Assembly: GCA_022410635.1 (NCBI GenBank)
Contig: JAJVDF010000868.1
Location: 63,985-127,984, forward strand
Direction of reading: 5' to 3'
From: Tretioscincus oriximinensis
Taxonomy: Eukaryota > Chordata > Lepidosauria > Squamata > Gymnophthalmidae
Length of the DNA stretch: 64,000 bases
The position numbers and the translations under genes are program-made. Shown here in pieces: positions 46,590-57,812 of the stretch. Every line of letters begins with the position of its first letter. Position 1 is the stretch's first letter. The notes beneath the pieces were generated by a model. The model did no database searches and was not told the DNA's origin. It saw nothing but the letters and a program-made list of their open reading frames with translations.

Positions 46590-47962
46590 TTACTCTGGGT
46601 CCACACAGATTACTTTACAAATATGTTCACAGCGCTTTGTCTTTCCAAGGCAGTTAATATCTTTTTTACACTGATCAGGTTGAGGAGCAGAAGAATCGCA
46701 AGGATTTATTGGACAGACTCCACGTTTAGCTGTAATGTGGTCAGAATGAATAGCAGAACACAGAGCATGTAAGGAACGGTTATGGGATTGTGTTGTTTCT
46801 AGCAGCTCAATAAAGTTTTTTCTTTTCTTATTCAGTATTATACTTGAACTATACCTCACACTATAGTGAAAGCAATTTACAAAACCTTTTAGAAGAGAAA
46901 AAGAAAGTTTTGTCCATTTTTATATTAAACCATATTTTTGCTCCTGAAGGCACCTTCCCCACAGTTAATATATATATGCAAATTTCTCACACCCTTCAAA
47001 AAGTTCTCACACACTTCAAAAAAATCTTTCTCACTTTAGAGAAAACTCAAGTTCTTCTCGGATTTCTCGGGAGTGGATTTCGGCGGGTATGGGTGATGGT
47101 GGGTGATTTGCATATTCATGAATATGCAAATAAGCATGAATATTAATTACCCGAGTTTGAACTTCAGAAAATCTGGTCAGTCTATACGAAAAGCGATTTA
47201 CAAAATCGTTTAGAACAAAAGAGAAAATAAAAAATATGGAAGTTTTCTTTGCATTGTGAAAACAAATGCTCACTGCAATGACTTTTTTAATGGTCAGAGA
47301 ACAGGGAGAGGGGGGAGGTGTCACTCCTCTTAGAGGGCAAATGATCACATGCAAGAAGACATTTTGTGTGGCGATGGGATTTATGTACTGTGCTACTTCC
47401 TCTGTATTATACATAACCCTACTGGAATAAATCCAGGTGGCTTCCTTCAGACAGGGGAATTCATCACAAATAAATATCTTGGTAGAAGGAAGAATACAAA
47501 TATAAAAATAAATAAATAAAATGGTATACCATACAGAAAAGAAAACAAAATCATGAATAGAGTGAAAAAATGGCGCAGTACCTCACCATTTACTCAAGAA
47601 GACTCCTAGAACCTGAAGAAAAAGGCAGATTAGCTCAGTGGTAGTTGACTATTTAGTTCAGTCTTGGCTACTAAAAAGGAAGGCTGTTGAATCTAAATGG
47701 NTTATTAACTGCTGCCTAAAAATTGTGTTTATCAATCCTATAATATATGGAGTGCGAAAAATTCCTGCTGATCTACAATACTGTTGCCCTGAAGTAATCT
47801 CACTACAGTGAAACCCCTTGGCTGCTCCTTCTACCCAGTTCTCCTTCTCTCTCAGGTGTTGATTCTGTACTCACCTTCTGAGTTAGTGTCCCCAGTTGTA
47901 GATGGAAATTCTATCCAGAGGATTAGAAATCCTGCAAGAAGAAGGGCAATCAGCTTCTTCAT
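46590..47962 (-). CDS. WAP-D: secreted WAP-like protein, diverged 7-cysteine domain
   Basis: Exon 1 is 47962-47875: signal peptide MKKLIALLLAGFLILWIEF, donor G|GTGAGT. Exon 2 is 46729-46589: acceptor TTACAG, stop TAA at 46592-46590, donor AAG|GTAAGT. The product is 75 residues and the frame is open. The domain starts RGVCPIN and ends KTKRCEHICKVIC. Both extra cysteines of WAP-A to -C are absent (replaced by Ser and Ile), and the adjacent-cysteine pair has lost its first member, leaving an odd count of seven. That should disturb one of the core disulfides. It may be a decaying copy, a dimer-forming variant or a new type. Exon 2 is closest to that of WAP-E, while the locus otherwise matches WAP-C. 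Confidence 0.7.
46940..47194. mobile_element. MITE M2, copy 3 (WAP-D intron)
   Basis: Ends AAAATCTGGTCAGTCTATA and contains TTTGCATATTCATGAATATG near 47109-47128. Same insertion as in the WAP-C intron, in mirrored orientation. Confidence 0.6.
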
Positions 47963-48013
47963 AGTTGCTCTGTGGATTCCGTGCTCAGATTCAGAACTAT
48001 CTAAGGCAGCAGA

Positions 48014-48021
48014 TATTTAAA
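48014..48021 (-). promoter_or_regulatory. WAP-D TATA-like box
   Basis: TTTAAATA on the minus strand in the shared position, 52 bases before the ATG. Confidence 0.45.
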
Positions 48022-48474
48022 GAGCTATATGGAATTGTGTAAAATGATCTATGTTGCATTACAGTTTTCAGATTATTGTGTTGCACCATCAGTAAATACA
48101 GGAAAAAAACCCAGCAACATTCCCGTAAAGCCTGGAAAATAATATCGTTTCTGTTTCTTCAAGAACAGAAGTGAGTCATGTCTTCATTACTGCTTTGTCT
48201 CTTCCATTAGATGAACAAGCAGCTCTGTTTCTAGAAATGATTATAGGAGAAATGTTACAGAGTGTCCAAACCCATTTCATTGTGGCTTCGGATTTAATTA
48301 TTGGGACAAAACTGTCCTTGTCACCCTCCTATTGCGAGAAGGGAAAGAGCTCAAGGCATAAGAGGAGTTGTTTTGGTCCAGTGCCCTGTTTTGGTACATC
48401 AACACACAGCTGTGTGCTTCCTGGATGCTGCCTGTGGACCAGACTAAAGACATAGGATGCTTGTGTGAAGGTCT

Positions 48475-48952
48475 TGTTAGCAGAGACTTAAAACAGCGGT
48501 TTGGAGCAAATAAGCTGAGAAGAAACACTCAGTATAAATAAGCAAACATGCCAAGTTTGACAGGCAAAAACATAGCTTTATTGCTTACAGAATAAAGCTC
48601 TATAAAAACTACATCCTAATAAATTAAATATCTCTACAACTCCTTGCAGAGACAAAACTTAGCACAGCAGTAAAATCAAACCACCATCATCATGCCCCTT
48701 GAAGAAGAGCATGGAGGTTTTTTTATATCCTTTAAACAACAACTTGTAACCCCTCCTATCTTCTCCAAGAAGATTGGATCACATTACNTTGCAATTCCTT
48801 GTAACTCATTGCACCTGGTAAATACCTCATTAGTTACATGACCTACATACAAGAAATTGCAGGTTTTACAAATACAAAGACAGATCAGAAAACCAAACTG
48901 AATCCATTGTAAATTAAAGCAGAACACATTCAATTTCGCATACATTTCAACA
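48475..48952. mobile_element. Solo LTR 3 (478 bp), upstream of WAP-D
   Basis: Begins TGTTAGCAGAG and ends CATTTCAACA, flanked by GGTCT at 48470-48474 and 48953-48957. The WAP-B flank has the empty site AAGGTCTATTG at about 35908-35918. Contains AATAAAGC near 48590. One N inside. Confidence 0.85.
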
Positions 48953-49479
48953 GGTCTATTGATGGGGATTCTGGTAGGCTGTCCCATGGGATGAAACTGA
49001 TCTGATATTCAGATATAGCCTAAGATCAATGAGAAGTTTTTCTAATAAAATCTTAGCCATTAGAAGGTTGAGTCCTAATGGCATGTGAGGGTCTCTCTAC
49101 TGCAAGTGGGAAGGAGAAAGTCCCTGTTCCACAGATTTGGATTAAAGAAGTGAACATTTTTCCGCATTTGATCCATGAGAAATTGAAAAAAATCTGGATT
49201 TCTCCTAAACATAAAATCATTGCCTCTTCATAAACCTGCTAGAAGTAAAACCTGTTGTTGTGGCCCTAGCAGCCTCCTCTAATTCTTTACCCTCTTCTGC
49301 CACTCTTCCACCTNCNCCAGCATCCCATCTCCCAGCCCCTCCTTTGCCCCACATCCCCTCTGCTTTGTCATTCTGAGAGTTGACCGAAGCTGGACTAAAA
49401 GTACCATAATGGCTGAATGTTTTGTTTTTGCATTTTATAAGTAAAAAAATAAATTTATATTGAAAAAAATCTGTTGAAC

Positions 49480-51170
49480 GTTGAAAAACAAAGATTATTC
49501 ATGTTGCTGCTGTGCTTCCTCATTGTGGAAGTGAACTGAAGCTGGAGTGAAAGTCACCTAAATTTTAGGTGAGGGGGAAAGCAAGTGAAATCTGCAACCT
49601 AAAAGCGATTGCAGGTTTTGATGGGGAAAAGAGGGGACGTATCTCCTGCGATCCTGCAGTCCTGTTGGCTGGCATCTTCTTGAATTGCAGTAGGAGATTC
49701 TCTTCCGGATGCATGGCGAAGCCTCTGTTAAGAAGTATGGCTGGGTAGCAAAGATGACCAAACGTCGCATCAAGGACCAGGGAAGTTTTTGTCGTGTGCC
49801 CACAGCCTTAGCTTCAGTTCCCTTTCAGAGTGAGAAGATGCTTTAGTATAGCATTCCCTAACTCAGAAAGTTTAGGGACTGGGGGAGGACAGGGGGGTAC
49901 CAATCAATCTGCAGCTGTGGCTTTCCATCCAGACTTAACAAGATTAAAACTCCCCTAACTTTAAATTCTTTGAATTAAGCCACTTTCAGAGAGAGAAAAC
50001 ATCTTGCTGCCAGGCTTGATGTGTTTTCTCAGCAGAGTCATCAGGGTGATGGGAATGACTGACAGCTGCTGTCTCAGTCCCCATATGCCTGAACAGAGGT
50101 GTTGGGACATGGAGAATGAGCAGTAGATGCCTCGATCCCAGTACACCTCTGCAGAAGCATCCGGATGCATAGAATGGACATTGGCTTCCTTTGTTCATTC
50201 CCATGAGCCTTGGCACAGAACTGGGGGCGCCTGCTTGCCTGGGGGCAATGCTGCTTCTCTCAGTGCTGAGAAGCACTGATGCAAAGGTTGTGAGGCTCTG
50301 CAGCGGGTGAACCAGATCCCCATTTTCTCCAAATAGAAAACAGTTTTGCCTTGAGCCGTTTGCAAAGTCATGCAACATCTGAGCAGAGTTTGCTCAGTAA
50401 AAACTATCCCAAGCGAGGGTTAACACAATTTAAATTAACCCTCCACTCGCAATGGTTTGCCATAGTGACCAGTATTTGGGGGCCTTTTGGTGAAACCAGA
50501 AGCTCCCTAAGGATCAGGATGCACAGAGACTTCAGCAGATCCCTTCCTGTTGTTGCTGGCTCTTGCCAGCATGTTTAAATTTCCTCGCCACTGCTCCAGC
50601 ACAGGAAATTTAAGCTGCTGTCAAAGAACATCAGAAGATCCACTGTGATTTCCTTTGTGCCATGGACCCAGAACCTTGAGGCTTCCTCTGGCTACACTAG
50701 GAGCCAGACGCAGCAGCCAGGCTTGCAATCCCTGCAAACCAGGGATTTATTTGTTTTTAAGACACACTGCCTGAACATGTTTGGCAAGTGCTTGGTGCAG
50801 CTTTCCTCTTTCTCTGCCCTTTCTGGCAACGTAAACAGGGCCAAAGTGGGGCAGGGAAGGAGAGAAAATACAAAGTGGATTTAAATCCATTTTGCTGATT
50901 TTCCAAACCATTATTTTCTCCCCTAGTGGAAATGCAGCTTCTGTGGGACTATAGCCTAATCCAGTAGGCTTGTTTCTTATGTTTCTTATTGTTTCCACAG
51001 TATACAGTACCTGTGTATTTGTAGGTATACAGCTATTGTTTTGAGACTTAATCAATATTACAGTTTATTTTTAAAATTATTATTGGTTCCATATTTATGG
51101 ATAGAAATTGAATGGAAAGGAAAATATTTTCTGAGTTTTGGAACCTGCAGTTACATATCACAAGCAGACT
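49480..51170. repeat. Duplicated flank R, copy 2
   Basis: Paralogous to 36120-37920 and 62060-63990. No gene. Near 51020-51060 and again at 51294-51360 the end of the segment (TAGGTATACAGCTATT) is duplicated, with a partial MITE M1 (about 51180-51289) between the two. Confidence 0.75.
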
Positions 51171-51179
51171 TCGGATTTC

Positions 51180-51289
51180 TGAGGGAAAAAAATTCAATAA
51201 AAGATATTTTTTTGAATTTTTTTTGTTTTTTGTTTTCCTCAGAAAACCNTGAGGCACCCCCAAAAAATAGGGGCCATCTGGTCGGCCTA
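51180..51289. mobile_element. Foldback MITE M1, partial
   Basis: Only the right half and loop remain, ending CATCTGGTCGGCCTAG. One N inside. Confidence 0.6.
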
Positions 51290-51639
51290 GTTTGTAGGTA
51301 TACAGCTATTATTTTGAACCATGAAAACTATTCAGACCTAATCAATATTATAGTCTATTTTTTTTAATATGTATTTTTTGTATATACACAAAGGAAGACG
51401 TACCAGCATGAAAAACCCAATAACCTAATAAGACATAAGACATAAATCATTTCAGAAAAACATGACATAAGATATGTAACATGAAACATATATAAACCCT
51501 CCCTCTCTCTCTTGGATAAATAGATGGAACAAAGGAAGAATCCATATCATTCATATTTATGAGATATTTCATTATATAAACATCATTAAGACTGACTGGA
51601 TTACCATAATATTATTGGATATGAATACAGTGAACGTAA

Positions 51640-54600
51640 TTAACTTTGACCATCTTTCAGTCCATGATTTTTTAATGTGTCGCTGACATTTGTGCTCTCC
51701 TTTCTTGAAAATATTCGTGTCTCATGAACTCTATCATGTAATCCCACCATGCATCCTCGGACCATTTCGTCTTGTCCTTCCAGCCCTTTGCAATTACCAT
51801 TTTTGCAGCCTGTATTGACTGTAATGTAATGTAATATGTAAGCCTCAGTAATACTTAGATTTAAATTTTCAACATAGTTAAACAAAAATATTTCTTTTTC
51901 CAATGGAATCCTCCTCTGTATGATATTATATATTTGTTGGGTTACGGTTTGCCAAAATTCTCCTCCTGCTGCATATTCAACCTACATATGTATGTAATAG
52001 ACTCTTAATTGGCACCCATGCCAACACAACGGAGATATATTGCTCATGTGGGATAAGATAGCTGGGGTCCTATACCACCTGGAGACCGTTTTTATTCTAA
52101 TTCTATTTTTCTATTATCTTTTATGTTCTGGATGTCTTTCAACCATAATTTCCAAATATTATAAATATTTGGGATGTCTTGCTCCCATTGTCTCTATATC
52201 ATGATTTGATTTTTATATTTATTTTTAACTAATTGCCTATATATTTTTCCCACGAGCCCTTTTTCTCCTCTTACTCTCCTCATTGGTAGATTTTCCATTT
52301 CAGTTTCCTCCAGTTGGTTTATAATAATTTCTTTTATTGCCGGGTTATTTATATAATTATACAAAGCCATTTCCTGCAGCCAGAATCTATTTCTGTTATA
52401 TCCTTCCAGAGTTCTGATTTCATGTAGACTTATTGGGTTTCCCTTACCATGCGAGGCTAGGAAGTTTAAGTATATTGCCAAATTTTTGTCCCCTGTATTA
52501 TTTATAACTTTTAATGATGCAAGCATTTTCCAATCTATTTCTAAGTATTTAATATTTGATTTCCATACTGTATGTAGCATCTTACAGCAATGTCTTACAA
52601 AATTTTGCTCTTCTTTCTGCCTTTGGTGACGTTACTATCATATTACTCACTAGATTTGGTGCTTTTTCTATTCTGACTGCTCTCAATTTGTTTTTAAATT
52701 CTAAGTCCATCATATTTAATATCTGAAAGGCTTCAAAATAAGATTTTAAACCTGGCAAACTCAATTCTATTTTTCTTATTTCTTAATACACAGTTCTTTA
52801 TCTTTATTTCCCACAATTTAAGTACTTTAGTTGTTATTGTTATAAGTAGGACCTGAAAAAGATATAAAAATTTTGGAAATAGAATCATTTTAAATGCTCT
52901 AATTTTTGTTAATAGAGACCATTTCTTGTTTTTCCAGTTAAGTAATGTTGTCCTGACTTTTTTCCAAATTGGGTTGTAGTTAGAAAGCATTAATTTGTCT
53001 GGGTTTCTGGTTAACCATACTCCTAAATACTTCATCTTCTTTAGGCCAGGTTTAAGGCTGGTAAGGTTCTTTAACTGTCTTTGTTCTTGTCTATTCACAT
53101 TTATATACATTATTTCTGATTTATGGATGTTTATTTTCAATCCTGAAAGTTTTTCAAACTCATTTAATTCAGTTGTTATAAACGGTAATGAGATATATGG
53201 CTGACTGATGACAATTAAGGCATCATCTGCATATAGATTTACTGTTATTTGTTCTTTTGCAATCTGATAGCCTTCTATATTGTTCTTCGCCCTTATTCTA
53301 TTTACCAATGGCTCCATAGCAAGGATAAAGATCAGTGGGGATATTGGGCAGCCCTGCTTAACCCCATTTGTTATCTGTACAAAGTCCGAAATACCATTGT
53401 TTGCTCTTACTCTAGCTTGGTTATCCTTATATAGGGCCTTTATTAGATTTGTGAAGTTATTTCCTAAATTATATTTAGCACATAGTTTAACTAAATATTT
53501 ATGGCTTAGCAAGTCAAGCAGCTTTATACACATCATGTTTTAATAATGCTAATTTTCTCTGATGTAATTACACATGGTTCATCAAGTTTAATGTAGTTCT
53601 TATTGGGTCATTAATTTGACACCCCTTTATGAAACCATATTGATCTTCGCTTACTATTTCCGGCATGTAGAGAAAAAGTCTTTTACCTAGGATACTAATA
53701 AAGATTTTATAATCTTGGTTTCCCAAAGAGATTGACCTGTACGATTTGACATTAGCTTTCTGCTTCCCAGGCTTTAGGATAGGAATAATCTCTGTCTGTT
53801 TCCAAGATAGAGGAACATCCTGTTGTGCAAGCACCCTATTAAAGAGTATGTGTAATTGTGGTGTTGTCTCATCTTTAAAGAGTTTATAGAAATTTGATGT
53901 AAACCCATCCGGGCCTGGTGGTTTACCCAGTTTAGCTTTTTGAATAGCATCCTTTATTTCTTCTTTTGTTATTTCCGCATTGAGGAGAAGAAACTGTTGT
54001 TGGGATAAAGAATGTTGTACAAATATCTCTGAATTCTCAACCTGTCTTTCTCTATATAAAAATCGATAGAATTCTGCCAATCTTTTTCTTATATCAGCAT
54101 CCTTATTGATTGTTTGATCATTTGTATCTTTCAATATATTTATTCTTTTTTTTTAATTTCTAGATTTTAAGATTCGTGCCATGCCTTTCATGCTTTGAAC
54201 ATCCCATGATTGGAATTGATATCTCATGTTCATGCATTTATTGTGCATTTGTTCCCTGTATAGATGATCTAATTGTTCTTTAGTTATATCAAATTCTCTT
54301 TTAATGTCCCTTCTGTTAGTAGTTACTAATTGCTTTTGCAGATCTTCAAGTTTCTTAAGTAATTCCTTTCTACGTTTATTTCTTTTTCTACTTTTTATTA
54401 TATCTTGCTGTATACACAGTCCTCACATCAAGGCCTTAAAGGAGTCCCATTTTGTTGACTCATTGATATTGAGTGAACGACTAATTCTAAAATAAGCTTC
54501 TATTTCATTTTTAAGTGTATTCATCTAATTTCTATTATCAGACCAATCTGGGGAAAATCTCCATGTGAAATTCCTTTGTTCTTTTCTTTTAGTTAAGGTT

Positions 54601-55185
54601 ATAATAACTGGGGCGTGGTCTGAAAGCCACATTGTACCAGTTGTAGCATCTTTTATTTTATAACTGTTGGTTCTTTTGTGAAAGATGTAATCTATACAAG
54701 AGAAGGACTGATGCCTCCCAGTGTAGTATGTGGGCTCATTTTGCGTCGGAAGTTCTCATTTTTTTTAATGTCCAAATTAAAATCCCCTGCTAAGACAAGA
54801 TCTCCTTCATAATATGCTTGTAATTTATTTATTGTATTATACAAAAATATTTTTGTCCTTTTTTGGGGCATACACTCCTGCAGTACAAATTTTTGTCCCT
54901 GCTAATATTACCTTCACGAATACGTATCTACCATTTCTATCTTTTTTGATATTTTGTACCTTTAAATTCAATTCTTCTTTGCCATTATAGCAACTCCTCT
55001 ATCTTTTGTAAAGGCTCTAGTTTCTGCTAGAACCTCCCAATCTCTGTAATTACATAGTAATGAATTACCTTTTGGTTTATGAGTTTCTGAAATAACAGCT
55101 ATATCCACATAAGAGCTTTTAAGTATCTCCTCCAGTCAGTATTTAGTCCATTCACATTTATCAACATTATTTTTAAGTCAGCCAT
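51640..55185 (-). pseudogene. L1 ORF2 (endonuclease and reverse transcriptase), broken
   Basis: Starts near 55185 (MADLKIMLINVNGLN, the usual start of an L1 endonuclease). The endonuclease motifs LVLAGDFNLDI (about 54785) and CIDYIF..WLSDHAPVII (about 54680-54600) are readable. RT blocks follow: LGKPPGPDGFTSNFYK and SYRSISLGNQDYKI in 54134-53568, then GVKQGCPISPLIF and the catalytic YADDAL (about 53230) in 53536-52733. The C-terminal part runs through 52580-52194 to about 51640. At least four frame breaks separate these. RT acts in target-primed insertion of the element. Confidence 0.85.
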
Positions 55186-55546
55186 TTATTTTCAAGTAGT
55201 ACTCATTTTATTCTTTTTTTTTTTTTGTATAGATCCTTTTCCTTTAGTATGTATCCAAGTTCCAAAACCCCTAAACTTAGGCCCTCCCCCAAGAACCAGA
55301 GAGGGCAATCCAAAAGGATTGCAACCATGTAGGGGTTCTCTGTGACCGCTGCTTCAAAAGGAAAGTACTCCTACTATTAAATATCATAATGAAATTCCTA
55401 TTATCTTTATAAAATATATCCTAGTGTTATTCTACTATACTGATTTTAACCCTGATTTCTATAACATTTAAACAGAACCATCATATTCCTACCTAAACCG
55501 TGCATATTGTACTTTAATACCTTTATACATTTAACAGACCCCCAAT

Positions 55547-56600
55547 CTTCCATACATATTTATTTATCCATTTCCTCCCCGCTATATTTTTTTCCACTCG
55601 TCTTTTCATCTTAAGCCAGTTCATGTTTTCTGTCACCTCCTGAGATAATAAAATAGCTATAATTGTTATACAAGTGAATCTTTTGTAGGGTTTACCAAAT
55701 ACTACTCTAAGTTATTAAATATATTAATACTATAATATTTTTTCATAACCCAAATGCTCCATTCCCCCCCCCCCCCGCAGTTCATATATGCTATAACAAT
55801 TTAATTGTTTCAGCTTCACAATTTTATCCAGGATAAATTCATTAATTAATTAATATTCATATTAATTACTAATTATCCAATAAATTCATGTTATTTACTA
55901 TAATAGAGCCTTAATTATAGGGGTTAAAGAAATAATAATGAAATTACTACCAAGATACCATCAAGTTACTCCACATTCAAAGTTTGAACAAATAACAAGA
56001 GGATGACTTGTGAAAGATTGCCATCTAGTGGAGATATTTAGTCCTTGCTTAGTACATTTTAACTGAGNCCATACATATTTATTTATCCATTTCCTCCCCG
56101 CTATATTTTTTTCCACTCGTCTTTTCATCTTAAGCCAGTTCATGTTTTCTGTCACCTCCTGAGATAATAAAATAGCTATAATTGTTATACAAGTGAATCT
56201 TTTGTAGGGTTTACCAAATACTACTCTAAGTTATTAATTATATTAATATATAAATATATTAATACTATAATATTATTCCATAACCCAAATGCTCCATTTC
56301 CCCCCCTAAACTCATATATGTTATAACAATTTAATTGTTTCAGCTTCACAATTTTATCCAGGATAAATTCATTAATTAATTCATATTGGCATTAATTACT
56401 AATTATCCAATAAATTCATATTATTTACTATAATAGAATCTTAATTATAGGTATTAAACAAATAACAAGAATGAAATTACTACCAAAATACCATCAAGTT
56501 ACTCTACATTCAAAGTTTGAACAAATAACAAGAGGATGACTTGTGAAAGATTGCCATCTAGTGGAGATATTTAGTCCTTGCTTAGTACATTTTAACTGAG
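55547..56600. repeat. Tandem duplication (unit about 521-530 bp) in the L1 inter-ORF region
   Basis: The block beginning CCATACATATTTATTTATCC at 55547 starts again at 56068, and both units end with GCCATCTAGTGGAGATATTT and TACATTTTAACTGAG. Divergence is low (a few short indels and substitutions), so the duplication is recent relative to the L1. Confidence 0.88.
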
Positions 56601-57812
56601 AGTATAACGGTGAGTTTTATCTTGCTTTTCCTTTTGTCTCTTTTGCTCTCTCAGCATTTTAACCTTAAGTTCCAACTCTTTTAATTCCCTTTCCTCTTCA
56701 GCTTGGATCCCCGCAGTTATACCCTCAGATGTTGTAGCTTGTGTCGTTATTTGGTCATTCTGCTGGGGTTGTGAGGCTTGAGTTAGGCTTGAAGTATCAA
56801 TATTTAGTTTGTGCAAGGGCTGAATTCCTTCTAGGAAATTACATGCCTTATACATATTTCCATCTCTATGCACAATGATTGCCACAGGAAAGGATCCACA
56901 TAAATTTCTACGAAGCCGATATTTCCTCAACTCACAGCGGCAGTCTTGGGAGCAGACCAACCCCTGTTTCCGGCAACCGCACAAGTTGTTCTCGCAATTG
57001 CGGTTGCAGGCGCACCCTGTTTTGCCATAATAAGTCTTAAGGCAAATCAAAGTCTTAGGATTGCAACCGAAAGGTCCACATAAACAAAGATCCTTGAAGA
57101 CTGGTATTTCAATTCTTGTAGGTGTCTTAACTTTTTATATATGTTGTCCCACATACTTTCCTTTAAAAATGCCACCAGCGCATCTTTTTGGGGAGTGCCG
57201 TTTTTTACCCCACCTGAAGCCCAGTGTTCTCTTTCTATTTCGGGTAAGGTTACCTCGATATTATTGTCCTTTAACCATTTTATCATAACTGATATTAGTC
57301 CATTTGTCCCGAAAGTAGCTGGAAANCCTCTCAAATGGATTTCAGCAGCATCTGAAGAAGTAGACCTGTCTACGAAAGCTTATGCCAACCAGTTTTCTCA
57401 AGTTAGTCTCAAAGTGCTGCTAGCTCCTTTGCTTGATTCTCAAATGGATGTTCTTTCTCCTCTGTTTGTCCTCAAAGCGGCTTAATCTAAAACTTAAATT
57501 CTCAGCCTTTTCTTTATGTGTGTCTAAGACCGTCTCTACTAATTTTATCTTTACAGCGTTGATTTGTATCCCCTGTGCATTAGAATTGATAGCCTCACTT
57601 GCTTTTTTAATTTCTTCCTTTACCACTTTNGCATCCCCCTTTAGTTCTTGTATGTCGGCTGTAAGCGCCCCCCATTTATCTTCCACTCCCTGTATCTTGT
57701 TTTCGACCCCTTGTATAGATTTTATAAGTATGTCCAGTTTCTTTACAATTGGCTCCTTAGTGGGAAGAGGGGCTTGCTTACCTTCCGCCGCCATTAGAAA
57801 GTTCTTTTCCAC
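56592..57812 (-). pseudogene. L1 ORF1 with nested insertion and a CXC-type cysteine cluster
   Basis: The N-terminal part (57812-57440) begins at MEKNFLMAAEGKQ and has coiled-coil character (IQGVENKIQGVEDKW), then SFRLSRFEDKQRRKNIHLR, an RRM start typical of L1 ORF1. A 97-bp Penelope-like fragment interrupts it. The frame resumes at 57334 with the C-terminal domain (LPEIEREHWASG, VDLSVAILRL). In a neighbouring frame, 57050-56592 continues with an 8-cysteine cluster (57016-56933), then FPVAIIVHRDGNMYKA, which resembles the L1 ORF1 C-terminus, then a charged coiled coil (EEERELKELELKVKMLRE). ORF1p binds RNA and chaperones nucleic acid. The cysteine cluster is not known to me from L1. Confidence 0.7.
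57341..57436 (+). mobile_element. Penelope-like terminal fragment nested in L1 ORF1
   Basis: GCATCTGAAGAAGTAGACC, GTCTACGAAAGCTTATGCC and GTCTCAAAGTGCTGCTAGCT match the Penelope terminal sequence at 1-50 and near 30 kb. It is flanked by CTCAAATGGAT on both sides (57330-57340 and 57437-57447), an 11-bp target duplication. Confidence 0.82.

Noticed and set aside
56592..57050. Independent cellular CXC protein exon
   Set aside because: Downstream residues resemble the L1 ORF1 C-terminus and the ORF lies between L1 ORF1 and ORF2, so an L1-internal origin is more likely.
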